The notes below the pieces were generated by a model. It saw nothing but the letters and a program-made list of their open reading frames with translations, did not search any database and was not told the DNA's origin. A DNA stretch of 64,000 nt from Dorea sp. D27 (GTDB lineage: Bacteria; Bacillota; Clostridia; Lachnospirales; Lachnospiraceae): the NCBI RefSeq assembly GCF_001185345.1, contig NZ_KQ236744.1, positions 773,952 through 837,951 on the forward strand, read 5' to 3'. Made by a program: the position numbers and the translations under genes. This document shows positions 17,273 through 24,950 of this stretch, in pieces; within the stretch, counting starts at the first letter, position 1; each line of letters begins with the position of its first letter.

Positions 17273-18202
17273 TTGGGAAAGCAGTTAGACAAAATCATAG
17301 AAAAGGTGCTTGAGCAGATAGACGGAGCCGGATTCAGACAGAAAGGCGCTTTTAACCTGAGATATAACGGAACGGCTCTCTGCCATGGTGACAGCGAGCA
17401 CATTAAAATAAAGAAAAAAACAGATAAGCAAGGGATAGATATCTATATTGATGAAAACACGAAAGGTGAGCAGGTGCATATCCCGGTTGTCGTCAATGCC
17501 ACCGGCATGAAGGACGAAGTATATAATGATTTCTTCGTGGCAGACGGTGCAGAAGTAACCATCATAGCAGGATGCGGCATCCACAACAGCGGATGCAATG
17601 AGAGCCGCCACGACGGCATCCATACATTCCATGTAGGCAGAGGAGCGAATGTCCGTTATGAGGAGAAGCATTACGGAGAGGGGGAAGGGACCGGTGCAAG
17701 GGTTCTGAACCCGGTTACTAAGATCATACTTGACGAAGGGGCGGTATTTACACTGGATACGGCACAGATCAAAGGGGTAGATTCCACAGTCCGCACGACA
17801 GATGTCATAATGGGCGCCGGCGCCAAGCTCTACGTAGTGGAGAAACTGATGACGCACGACAGCCAGACGGCCGAGTCCGATATGGAAGTGCAGATGAATG
17901 GAGAGGGCAGCTCTGCTCAGATAGTATCCAGATCAGTAGCCAAGGGAGCATCGGTACAGACGTTCCATCCAAAGGCTGTCGGTAATGCAAGATGCCATGC
18001 GCATATCCAGTGCGATTCAATCATCATGGACAAAGCAGAGGTATGCTCCATACCGGAAATCAACGCAAGACACCTCGATGCAGCCATCATCCACGAGGCG
18101 GCTATCGGACGTATCAATGATGAACAGCTCATTAAGCTGAGGACACTGGGTATGACGGAAGAGGAAGCGGAAGGAGTAATCATAGAGAACTTTCTGGAAT
18201 AG
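17273..18202 (+). CDS. Short SufB/SmsB-type Fe-S scaffold protein
   Basis: 309 residues from a TTG start at 17273, preceded by AAGGAGG with eight bases spacing. The frame open from 17234 lies within sufC. The beta-helix core (GCGIHNSGCNESRHDGIHTFHVGRGANVRYEEKHYGEG) and the C-terminal QCDSIIMDKAEVCSIPEINARHLDAAIIHEAAIGRI segment match the SufB/SufD family, including the Cys and HEA residues of the functional C-terminal half. It is much shorter than the roughly 470-residue SufB and paired only with SufC, the arrangement of the minimal two-component SMS (SmsCB) scaffold. Expected to hold nascent clusters with SufC. Confidence 0.8.
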   Translation: MGKQLDKIIEKVLEQIDGAGFRQKGAFNLRYNGTALCHGDSEHIKIKKKTDKQGIDIYIDENTKGEQVHIPVVVNATGMKDEVYNDFFVADGAEVTIIAGCGIHNSGCNESRHDGIHTFHVGRGANVRYEEKHYGEGEGTGARVLNPVTKIILDEGAVFTLDTAQIKGVDSTVRTTDVIMGAGAKLYVVEKLMTHDSQTAESDMEVQMNGEGSSAQIVSRSVAKGASVQTFHPKAVGNARCHAHIQCDSIIMDKAEVCSIPEINARHLDAAIIHEAAIGRINDEQLIKLRTLGMTEEEAEGVIIENFLE

Positions 18203-18237
18203 CTTCTGTGGGATAAGACGAGAAGGATGTAAAACAT

Positions 18238-19095
18238 ATGAGGAAAATGATAAGCAAGATAAGGATTATGGGCAGAGCGCTCAAAATGGAGCTGCGGGAG
18301 CACAAAAGCTCTTTTATGGTATATGTAACGCTGCGGGCGCTGGTCGTTCTGATGATGGTACTGCAGATTTTAAACGGCAATTACGAAAATGTATTTTTGT
18401 GCATATTGACGCTGCTGCTTCTGATCATTCCAAGCTTAGTGCAGGTAAATCTAAAGATAGAACTGCCGACAGCGCTCGAGATCATCATACTGCTGTTTAT
18501 ATTTGCGGCGGAGATACTGGGCGAAATCCAGTCCTATTATATCATATTTCCCGGATGGGACACGCTGCTCCACACGCTGAACGGGTTCCTGATGGCAGCA
18601 ATCGGATTTGCGCTCGTAGATATACTGAACCGCAACGAACGCTTTTCCTTCAAGCTGTCCCCGGTGTTTGTGGCAATCGTGGCCTTTTGCTTTTCCATGA
18701 CTATCGGAGTGATCTGGGAATTCTTTGAATTTGGCATGGACCAGATCTTCCGTTTTGATATGCAGAAAGACACGATAGTCCATACCATATCTTCCGTAAT
18801 GCTGGATCCGGCTGGAAAGAACCACCCTGAAGTCATCCGCAATATCACAGACATGTCTGTAAACGGAGAGAGCCTGGGACTTGGCGGTTATCTGGACATC
18901 GGGCTCATTGATACGATGAAGGATCTGCTCGTGAATTTTGTGGGAGCAGTCCTGTTCTCGATCATCGGATACTTCTATGTAAAGAACCGTGGAAAAGGTA
19001 AATTTGCCAAAAGGTTCATCCCCAGGCTTAAGACGAAAGATGCAGATTTTTTGCAGCAGGCGGAAGCTGAGGATGAAAAGGCTAATGAAAAATAA
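18238..19095 (+). CDS. Multi-pass membrane protein of unknown function (DUF2238/YjdF-like)
   Basis: 285 residues with about six to seven hydrophobic helices. The pair of motifs GWDTLLHTLNGFLMAAIGFAL and IGVIWEFFEFGMDQ is the pattern seen in DUF2238-type membrane proteins; their conserved Asp/His and Glu residues within helices hint at an enzymatic or metal-binding role, but no function is established. It begins 35 bp after the SufB-like gene and could share its transcript. The C-terminus is charged and cytoplasmic. Its 3' end overlaps by 14 bp the convergent gene at 19082-19885. Confidence 0.6.
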   Translation: MRKMISKIRIMGRALKMELREHKSSFMVYVTLRALVVLMMVLQILNGNYENVFLCILTLLLLIIPSLVQVNLKIELPTALEIIILLFIFAAEILGEIQSYYIIFPGWDTLLHTLNGFLMAAIGFALVDILNRNERFSFKLSPVFVAIVAFCFSMTIGVIWEFFEFGMDQIFRFDMQKDTIVHTISSVMLDPAGKNHPEVIRNITDMSVNGESLGLGGYLDIGLIDTMKDLLVNFVGAVLFSIIGYFYVKNRGKGKFAKRFIPRLKTKDADFLQQAEAEDEKANEK

Positions 19096-19885
19096 ATTTA
19101 CGTACGAGACAGCTGATAACGCCCATCACACATAGAGGGAACAGCGTCTGATTCAGGGAGCCGTAAACGGATACGGCTCCTTTTAGTCCGCTAAGCGCCT
19201 GAGGCGCCTCTGGAATCAGGCTGCCCAGATGTAGAGACAGATAAGAGCCTATATATATGACTAGGAAAGAACCTATCCCTCTTCCGGTATCGAGCTTTCT
19301 GATACGGCGGCCGTCCTTTATCTTCTGGCCGGATAGCGTCCAGAAAAATGATATAAGTTCAAAGATCAGCAGCAAGGCCGCAAAGCCGGCATACGCGGCA
19401 AGCGCATAATTCTTCTCCGCCACAGCAGCGGCAGGGTTCCCATAAGCGGCGTGGCCATTCCAGAAGCTGACTCCAAGCAGGGCGGTAATGACGGCGATAA
19501 GCAGCAAAGAGGCGGCTTTTAAAATAGTACGGATTACACTGCCGGCTGCCTTGCCTCCTGCTTTGACTGTCTTTGCCGCAGGAGATAGAAGATTCGGCAG
19601 ATTCAGCCTGCCTTTTTTCCGACCGTCTTTATCGTCCTCTTTATCTCTGCGGCGGGAGGCATCCGCCGCTCGCCGCTCTTTGTCCTTGCTCCGGTCCGGC
19701 CTCTTTCTTTTGGGCGGGACCTCTTCTTCATCTTCATCACGATAGCGCATATCATCCCCGGCGTCCGGTTCATCAAGTCCGCCGTCATAATCGATATATT
19801 CATCCAGCTCATCCAGGGCATCATATATGACTTCAAAATCATCGTCAAAATGGTTAGCATAGTCATTATCCATATATTTATTCAT
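19082..19885 (-). CDS. Hypothetical protein with acidic then basic N-terminus and C-terminal membrane domain
   Basis: 267 residues. Residues 1-60 are strongly acidic (DDDFEVIYDALDELDEYIDYD), 60-100 switch to a run of Lys/Arg/Asp (KRKRPDRSKDKERRAADASRRRDKEDDKDGRKKGR), and from about 105 there are four hydrophobic helices. No known domain is recognised. The N-terminal part is probably disordered and cytoplasmic. A ribosome site GGAGG precedes the start. Convergent with the DUF2238-like gene. No function can be assigned. Confidence 0.5.
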   Translation of the reverse strand: MNKYMDNDYANHFDDDFEVIYDALDELDEYIDYDGGLDEPDAGDDMRYRDEDEEEVPPKRKRPDRSKDKERRAADASRRRDKEDDKDGRKKGRLNLPNLLSPAAKTVKAGGKAAGSVIRTILKAASLLLIAVITALLGVSFWNGHAAYGNPAAAVAEKNYALAAYAGFAALLLIFELISFFWTLSGQKIKDGRRIRKLDTGRGIGSFLVIYIGSYLSLHLGSLIPEAPQALSGLKGAVSVYGSLNQTLFPLCVMGVISCLVRKFIFH

Positions 19886-20001
19886 GCAATCCCTCCTTAC
19901 AATGTGTTATATTCTATCTCGTTTGAAGCAAATTCTCAAGAGGGAAAACAGAAGCTTCACAAACTTATAAGGTTTTCTTAAAGATTCACAATAAAGCACA
20001 G

Positions 20002-20160
20002 TTACTTATCGTTATCCGTATCACCTTTTTGCTGAAGCTCTTCAGGAAATGGAATTGTAATATCGCTCGTATTCTCCTGCTTTCCCCGGGTTTCCCTGCC
20101 GGCAGCGTTCCGAAGGGCTTCTGGTAAAAGGTCCAGTTTCAATTCTGATAAATCTTTCAT
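20002..20160 (-). CDS. Small hypothetical protein, 52 residues
   Basis: An open frame from ATG (20160-20158) to TAA with GGAG about seven bases upstream of the start. The product MKDLSELKLDLLPEALRNAA... is hydrophilic, with a short amphipathic helix at the N-terminus and a Gln/Asp/Lys-rich tail. No relative is recognised. It is divergent from another very small gene at 20258, with a shared 97-bp gap. Called real mainly on its ribosome site and codon choice. Confidence 0.45.
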   Translation of the reverse strand: MKDLSELKLDLLPEALRNAAGRETRGKQENTSDITIPFPEELQQKGDTDNDK

Positions 20161-20257
20161 GTAAACACTCCTTTTTTATATAGGATGTACTTCAGCAGAA
20201 CAAGGTATACAGTATAATAAATGTATGGAGGAGAAATACTGTTTATGAGGTGATATT

Positions 20258-20404
20258 ATGGACAAAAAACGACAGGAAAAGCAGAATCAGAAGAAAAATC
20301 TGGAGAAATTCAACAGCATTACGGAAAAAGTGAAGCCTGAAAATCAGAACCAGGAGCATAACGCGAGAAAAGAAGCGGTAGATGTAGACATGAGGCAGGT
20401 ATAG
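20258..20404 (+). CDS. Small Lys/Gln-rich hypothetical protein, 48 residues
   Basis: ATG 20258 has GAGGT six bases upstream and the frame ends at TAG 20402-20404. The product (MDKKRQEKQNQKKNLEKFNS...) is almost entirely charged or polar and likely helical or disordered. It has no recognised family. Divergent from the small gene at 20002-20160. A -10-like TATAAT lies near 20214-20219. Confidence 0.45.
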   Translation: MDKKRQEKQNQKKNLEKFNSITEKVKPENQNQEHNARKEAVDVDMRQV

Positions 20405-20436
20405 GCTTGACAGGATGACAGTTAATTGTAAAAAGC

Positions 20437-20469
20437 AACGCGCAGCTCCCGGTATGGGGGCTGCGCGTT
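20437..20469. terminator. Bidirectional GC-rich hairpin after the small gene
   Basis: AACGCGCAGC and GCTGCGCGTT form a strong stem around a short loop. The minus strand has a T-run after the stem (GCTTTTTAC); on the plus strand none is present. It separates the small gene at 20258 from the selenoprotein gene. Confidence 0.5.
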
Positions 20470-20617
20470 ACGGTGTATAGAGGCGGGATAGACCTGCTGC
20501 TATGAATCTACATATGACAGCCAGCCGGGCTCAAGCGGTCAGTAATGTGACGTAATCACAGAAAGCAGACGTTCAATCTGGTATGATGAACCCATAATAA
20601 AAAAGGAGGTAACAATC

Positions 20618-20923
20618 ATGAATGTTGTAATGGACAATGGTTTAAAGGAATATATGGAAGAAAAACAGTATGCGGATATCGTCGTAGAGCCGACGGTGTG
20701 CAATACATGAGGCGGCTCCTATGTGGAGATATCGGCAAGGTTTGCTGAGGAAGAAGAAATCAAGGGGCTGGAGGAAATAGGGTATAAGAGCATTCCAAGC
20801 GAAACCGGTAAGATTATGCTGCCGGGGAAAGGAGTGAGCGTCGCAGATACTGTAAAGCTGAAGCTTGCCAGAATCCTCTGGAGCAAGAGAATCGTGGTAG
20901 AGGGCCTGACATATGAAGGCTAA
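20618..20923 (+). CDS. Selenoprotein candidate with CxxU motif; in-frame UGA at codon 31
   Basis: The frame runs from ATG 20618 to TAA 20921-20923 if TGA 20708-20710 is read as selenocysteine, giving 101 residues. AGGAGG lies eight bases before the ATG. The N-terminal 30 residues end VEPTVCNT, then U31 and GGS, so Cys28 and Sec31 form a CxxU redox motif. The downstream part (YVEISARFAEEEEIKGLEEIGYKSIP...) is normal coding sequence with good codon use up to the stop. The whole resembles the small CC/Se-motif (seleno)protein and HesB-like group of clostridia. It overlaps by 11 bp the start of a thioredoxin-like lipoprotein, suggesting a redox pair. A standard gene caller would split or miss it. 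Confidence 0.75.
20708..20728 (+). promoter_or_regulatory. Recoded UGA and candidate SECIS stem-loop
   Basis: TGA at 20708-20710 is followed by a small stem CTCC (20716-20719), loop TATGT, GGAG (20725-20728), within the distance expected for a bacterial SECIS. The stem is short, so the structure call is weak; the coding evidence is stronger. Confidence 0.4.
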
Positions 20924-21512
20924 CATATTCATAATCGTAATGGCGGCGTCACTGCTGCTGGCCGCCTGCCAGAGCCCTGCCGGGAACAAGGAAAAGACGG
21001 AAGAAAAAGCGGCCGCCACTGCCGGGACAGAAGAGAAGAAGGAAGTGTTCGGGAATTATGCGGCAGATGCATTAAACGGCATAAAGACAAATACGAATAC
21101 GATATTTGACCAGGCGGAACTCACTGTCGTATATATCTGGGATTTATCGTGCGGATCCTGTAAAGAAGAGATGGAAACGCTCGGTGATATCGGGAGAGAA
21201 TATGCGGGAAAAGGAGTACAGATACTTGGCATCGCAAGAGGGGTTGACGCGGACAATGAAGAGGAGGCAGCTGCGATGGCTGCCACAGCAAGTGCAGATT
21301 ATGTCCAGCTCATTGCAACAGAAGAGATGGAGGATAAAATGCTCCATAAATATGCCGAAGCTCCGGTTACGATTATGGTCGGCAGGGACGGCGGGATACT
21401 CGGAGATGCTGTTACAGGTACAAAGGACAGTGCATACTGGAACAGCGAAGTAGAGAAATATCACAGCAAAGTGTGCGTAAATGACCATCCCGCGGACTGC
21501 GGCGTAGGTTGA
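20913..21512 (+). CDS. Thioredoxin-like (TlpA/redoxin) lipoprotein
   Basis: 199 residues. Lipoprotein signal peptide with Cys19 in LLLAAC, then a Lys/Glu/Ala-rich tether. The thioredoxin-fold core has VVYIWDLSCGSCKEEMETLGDIGREY with Cys80-Gly-Ser-Cys83 and the later cis-Pro segment EAPVTIMVGRDGGI. It is expected to be anchored outside the membrane and to reduce or peroxidise protein or small-molecule thiols. Its ATG lies inside the last codons of the selenoprotein gene, so the pair is translationally coupled. Two further Cys occur near the C-terminus (KVCVNDHPADCGVG). Confidence 0.8.
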   Translation: MKANIFIIVMAASLLLAACQSPAGNKEKTEEKAAATAGTEEKKEVFGNYAADALNGIKTNTNTIFDQAELTVVYIWDLSCGSCKEEMETLGDIGREYAGKGVQILGIARGVDADNEEEAAAMAATASADYVQLIATEEMEDKMLHKYAEAPVTIMVGRDGGILGDAVTGTKDSAYWNSEVEKYHSKVCVNDHPADCGVG

Positions 21513-21561
21513 GGCTCCTGGTAGCAGCGGGCCGCTGCAGTAAAACAGGGCATAAGAAAAT

Positions 21562-21605
21562 AAAAAGCACGAAACACCTTTGATTTTACGGTGCTTCGTG
21601 CTTTT
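21562..21605. terminator. Bidirectional terminator between lipoprotein gene and tRNA-Leu
   Basis: AAAAAGCACGAAACACC pairs with GGTGCTTCGTGCTTTTT with one mismatch; both strands end in a T-run. It would end the lipoprotein transcript on the plus strand and the tRNA transcript on the minus strand. Confidence 0.75.
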
Positions 21606-21613
21606 TAACCAGA

Positions 21614-21696
21614 TGCGGAGAAAGGGACTTGAACCCTCACAGGATAACTCCCACTAGAACCTGAATCTAGCGCGTCTGCCATTCCGCCATCTCCGC
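21614..21696 (-). tRNA. tRNA-Leu (anticodon CAG)
   Basis: On the minus strand an 83-nt cloverleaf can be folded: acceptor GCGGAGA/TCTCCGC with discriminator A, anticodon stem CTAGA/TCTAG with loop TTCAGGT (anticodon CAG), a long variable arm typical of leucine tRNA, and a T-loop GGTTCAAGTCC. The 3' CCA is not encoded. Decodes CUG. Confidence 0.92.
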
Positions 21697-21760
21697 TCGC
21701 AAAAAATATTCTAGCACATATTTGGACATAAGGCAAATGTTTTTTGCGTTTTTTATTAAA

Positions 21761-22882
21761 TTATTTTACAATCTCAATTCCATTTACTTCCAGGTGATCG
21801 TCTATGGCAATGACAAGACATTTTCTGCCGTCAATGAGCTTTGTCTCCACCAGGTCAGACCGCTCTGGATTCACTTTGACGATTACGTCAGGCGTCTCGA
21901 TCTGGAATGTCTTCGTATTCACGATATTAGTGGCGAGAAGTGATTTTTTCTCTCCCACGATCTCTTCGTAATCTTTGTCAAAAGACTCCATGCGTTCATC
22001 CGGGACACCACTCTTTTCAAGAAGGCGCTTCACATCGGGACGTGACAGCTCTAGCGGTTCGGGCGCTTCCCTGTGCTCCTCAATCAGTTCGGTCAGATTA
22101 TCGTGTATGCTGCGGACGACTTCATAATCGCATTCATCCCCAAGCGTATCGCTTATAATGGCATGGAACGTCTCCTGCTGGTCCTTTGCAGTGAGAGGTA
22201 TCGTACTTCCAAGGACATTTTCTATAAGATCCGGCTGCAGCTCTTCCGGCTTCTTAGTATAATACAGAATATTATGTATATCGGTAGAACGGTCCTGGAA
22301 AGCGGGGAACAGAAACCCTTTGGCAGGGGCGTCTACAATCCAGTCCCGTATACGGTCTTCGATACTGTTCGTCGCTGCGTTATAGCTGAGACCTGCTTTT
22401 GAAAGGTTGACGGGACAGATGCTGCACATGATATGCTCGTATACCTCATCAGAGGCGTCAAACATCTCCGTATTGTCAGATGATTTTCCGGGTATGTCAT
22501 AGGCGGCATGGATGAGAATGATATAATAGTTTTCTGCATAAATGTAATTCTCGATTACTTTATCGTAAAATTCTTCTACGAGCATCTCATCTTCAAGGCG
22601 GCTTTCGCGGAGCTTGAGCAGGAAGTCCTGTGTCCCTCCCGGCTTTTCCTCGTCAAGAGGAAATTCCATGTTCATGAGGTTCTTTCCAATGGTGCCGGAG
22701 AGCGTCTTTTTGAATATATCAAAATATTTAAAAGCTTCATCCTCCGGCATGGAAAGAAATGCCTTCTTCAGTTCGAGTATCTTTTGCTTCTCGTGGTCTA
22801 CATAACAGCCGCAGATTCTTGTGATTGTACAGTTTTCAGGTGAAAACTGCTTGCGTATTTCCAGTACTTCTTTCTTATTCAT
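21761..22882 (-). CDS. DUF4317 family protein
   Basis: 373 residues, soluble, with no signal peptide. The start MNKKEVLEIRKQFSPENCTITRICGCYVDHEK and the segments ENYYIILIHAAYD, MCSICPVNLSKAGLSYN, GFLFPAFQDRSTDIHNILYYTKKPEEL are those of the DUF4317 family, widespread in Firmicutes and of unknown function. AAGGAAG precedes the start. It appears to be a single-gene unit ending just before the tRNA-Leu gene. Conserved Cys residues near the N-terminus (ITRICGCYV) and in MCSICPV could bind a metal (inference). Confidence 0.75.
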   Translation of the reverse strand: MNKKEVLEIRKQFSPENCTITRICGCYVDHEKQKILELKKAFLSMPEDEAFKYFDIFKKTLSGTIGKNLMNMEFPLDEEKPGGTQDFLLKLRESRLEDEMLVEEFYDKVIENYIYAENYYIILIHAAYDIPGKSSDNTEMFDASDEVYEHIMCSICPVNLSKAGLSYNAATNSIEDRIRDWIVDAPAKGFLFPAFQDRSTDIHNILYYTKKPEELQPDLIENVLGSTIPLTAKDQQETFHAIISDTLGDECDYEVVRSIHDNLTELIEEHREAPEPLELSRPDVKRLLEKSGVPDERMESFDKDYEEIVGEKKSLLATNIVNTKTFQIETPDVIVKVNPERSDLVETKLIDGRKCLVIAIDDHLEVNGIEIVK

Positions 22883-22998
22883 TACTTGACACTTCCTTCT
22901 AAAAAACTGTACACAATCTTATCATATCCGAAGCAATTTGACAACCGGCAGATGGGTGGGACAATAGTACAGCGCAGCTGGATGATTTTTCCGAAGCA

Positions 22999-23877
22999 TC
23001 AATATTCATCAATGCATACAGGCCCTGCAAGTTCCTCTCTGCCGACATAGAGCGTCATATCGTCGCGTGTGCGAAGCGTCCATTTTACAAGAGTCATACA
23101 CCGGTCTGTCACCTCGATGCAGGTGATGCATCGAGGATGTACACAGCTTCCGGTGTTGAAGTACGGAGATTCTTTCGTACCAATCATCGGCCGGTGCGTG
23201 TGGCCCGATATGAGTATCCTGTCATTATCGACGGCCCACTCTGTCAGCAGCCGTTCCGTCTTCCGTTTTTTCGTATTATTTTTTGCCGCGCTTGTCGGGT
23301 CAAGAAAACCTATGTGTTCCATCGGCTTCCAGATATAGCGGACGAGAAAACGGCTGAATTTCCAGAGGACAGAATTGAGGTAATCTGCCTGATGCCCGTG
23401 GGTGAGGTACAGATCTCTTTTGCCGAGGCAGTCTTTCAATACGAGACCTTCGTAGAAGGTAATGCCGGGAAACAGAGGCTGTGTCTTGCTCGTGCTGCAT
23501 ATATACGAAGAGAAATGCTGTCCGCTGTAGCGCGGACTGCGCTTTATGAGGTCGTGGTTGCCGTACAGAAGCCAGAGCCGCTTCTGCCTGTAGTAGAGGG
23601 ACAGAAGCCAGAACGTATTGTCGTGGATGGATTTTATCTGTTCTATGGACCGGTTCTCCCACAGTTCATCGCCGTCTCCAAGCTCAATATACGTGAACTT
23701 ACGGTCATAATAATATCTGAGCGCAGCAAAGTACAGGTTTTGATTCTTAAGGAAATTATCATAAGACGTTCCCGTCCCCCGGTGGCAGTCGCTGAACAGT
23801 ACATATCTGGAGTCAGAGCCCAGAGGCAGGACGGGGGCATCCGCAAATGCAGCATCCAGCCGGTCCGCCGTGCTCAT
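22999..23877 (-). CDS. Calcineurin-like metallophosphoesterase
   Basis: 292 residues. Metallophosphoesterase motifs in order: FSDCHRG (D-x-H), ELGDGDELW (GDxxE/D), YGNHD (GNHD), THGHQADY and SGHTHRP (GHTH). The plan is like LpxH-type UDP-diacylglucosamine hydrolases, but there is no lipid A pathway here, so a different phosphoester is likely. The start overlaps the stop of the upstream DUF4474 gene as ATGA with GGAGG before it, so the two are co-translated. Cytoplasmic; substrate unknown. Confidence 0.8.
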   Translation of the reverse strand: MSTADRLDAAFADAPVLPLGSDSRYVLFSDCHRGTGTSYDNFLKNQNLYFAALRYYYDRKFTYIELGDGDELWENRSIEQIKSIHDNTFWLLSLYYRQKRLWLLYGNHDLIKRSPRYSGQHFSSYICSTSKTQPLFPGITFYEGLVLKDCLGKRDLYLTHGHQADYLNSVLWKFSRFLVRYIWKPMEHIGFLDPTSAAKNNTKKRKTERLLTEWAVDNDRILISGHTHRPMIGTKESPYFNTGSCVHPRCITCIEVTDRCMTLVKWTLRTRDDMTLYVGREELAGPVCIDEY

Positions 23878-24782
23878 GATGTTTTCCTCCGCTTCGGCTT
23901 CCTCCGGGAATAGCAGTGGATACGCATCATGTGGCGGAAGACGAACGGCAGATATTCATACAAGTACAGCAGTTTATCGAGCGTATGGCAGAATACTTTC
24001 GTAATCCTGCAGTAGAAGAAGAGAAACAGCCGGTCTTTCCAGAGCGCCCATGCCGAGCTGAAAAGATGCGATGTACGCGGCTGAGGAGTCTTGGGCCTGT
24101 CGAATACAAAAGAGACGGAATTGCCGCATATATTGATATCACCCGAACGATATCCGATTTCATACATGCTGTCTACAAAGGCATACATCATCTGCCTGTT
24201 GCCAAAAGCGATGGTAATATCCATTTTCAGCAGTTCCGGTACAGAATAGCAGCCCATGCTGAAGCCGGCCAGCCACCAGTGCTTTCTGCATGACAGGTTG
24301 TAAAGAAGCGAAGTACCGTTATACATGCGGACAGAAAAAGAGAGCATATCCTTTTCCGGTACCGCATGAAACAGTACATGTTTTCTCTCAGAGGGGGGAA
24401 TAATACGTTCAGCCTGGTATATGCCGATTTCACCGCCGATATTGATACCGTACTGCCCCTTCCAGAATTCAAGCATCCAAGTGCGTCCGTCGTAATCAAA
24501 ATAGACAGGTTCACAGTCAAATACCATATTAAAATGGGCCGCATTTTTATCGTAAAGCCATCGGTAGCCAAATTCCCGCTGCCATGCATCTGTCCGGGAA
24601 GTGAAGACGTCATGGCATAATTCGTAGCAGAACCCGAAAGGAGCAGTTAATTCGTTAAGAAGCTCCAGCTTTTCTTCCGTACACATACATTTTATTTTAC
24701 ATATGATTCTTTTTTTTCTGAAATGAAATATAACTGCCAGCACCATCATGAAGAGGAGCAGCAGAGGAAACAAGAGATACAT
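23874..24782 (-). CDS. DUF4474-type membrane-anchored protein
   Basis: 302 residues. One N-terminal membrane helix (LLFPLLLLFMMVLAVIF) followed by a basic stretch, then a large domain with GFCYELCHDVFTSRTDAWQREFGYRWLYDKNAAHFNMVFDCEPVYFDYDGRTW and FWKGQYGINIGGEIGIY, which I recognise as the DUF4474 pattern. The function is unknown. The last 60 residues are rich in aromatic and basic residues. It precedes and overlaps the metallophosphoesterase gene by 4 bp, forming a two-gene operon read away from sdaAB. Confidence 0.65.
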   Translation of the reverse strand: MYLLFPLLLLFMMVLAVIFHFRKKRIICKIKCMCTEEKLELLNELTAPFGFCYELCHDVFTSRTDAWQREFGYRWLYDKNAAHFNMVFDCEPVYFDYDGRTWMLEFWKGQYGINIGGEIGIYQAERIIPPSERKHVLFHAVPEKDMLSFSVRMYNGTSLLYNLSCRKHWWLAGFSMGCYSVPELLKMDITIAFGNRQMMYAFVDSMYEIGYRSGDINICGNSVSFVFDRPKTPQPRTSHLFSSAWALWKDRLFLFFYCRITKVFCHTLDKLLYLYEYLPFVFRHMMRIHCYSRRKPKRRKTS

Positions 24783-24884
24783 ACCAATAAACCTTCTCTC
24801 ATAAATTTAGTAGTTAATGCATATTATGTGAATTTAATGAAAAGGGTGTCATGTGAAACGGGGGAGGCGAAGCGGAAATAGTCG

Positions 24885-24913
24885 TTGTAAACCGTTCAAA
24901 ACCAAAGTATAAT
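24885..24913 (+). promoter_or_regulatory. Promoter of the L-serine dehydratase operon
   Basis: TTGTAA (24885-24890), 17-bp spacer, TATAAT (24908-24913), 37 bp before sdaAB; GAGAGG is the ribosome site. Confidence 0.6.
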
Positions 24914-24950
24914 AAAAGAAAGCTAAACTTAAGAAAAGAGAGGTTATAAC

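Noticed and set aside
20723-20923. Stand-alone 66-codon gene
   Set aside because: It is the part of the selenoprotein gene after the UGA; no ribosome site of its own, and the redox motif would be lost.
21507-21530. A second UGA/Sec read-through at the lipoprotein stop (TGA then GGC TCC TGG TAG)
   Set aside because: Only three codons follow before TAG, with no Cys-Sec context.
23137-23913. 258-codon frame opposite the metallophosphoesterase
   Set aside because: The minus strand has all five metallophosphoesterase motifs; the plus frame shows none and is a codon-bias shadow.
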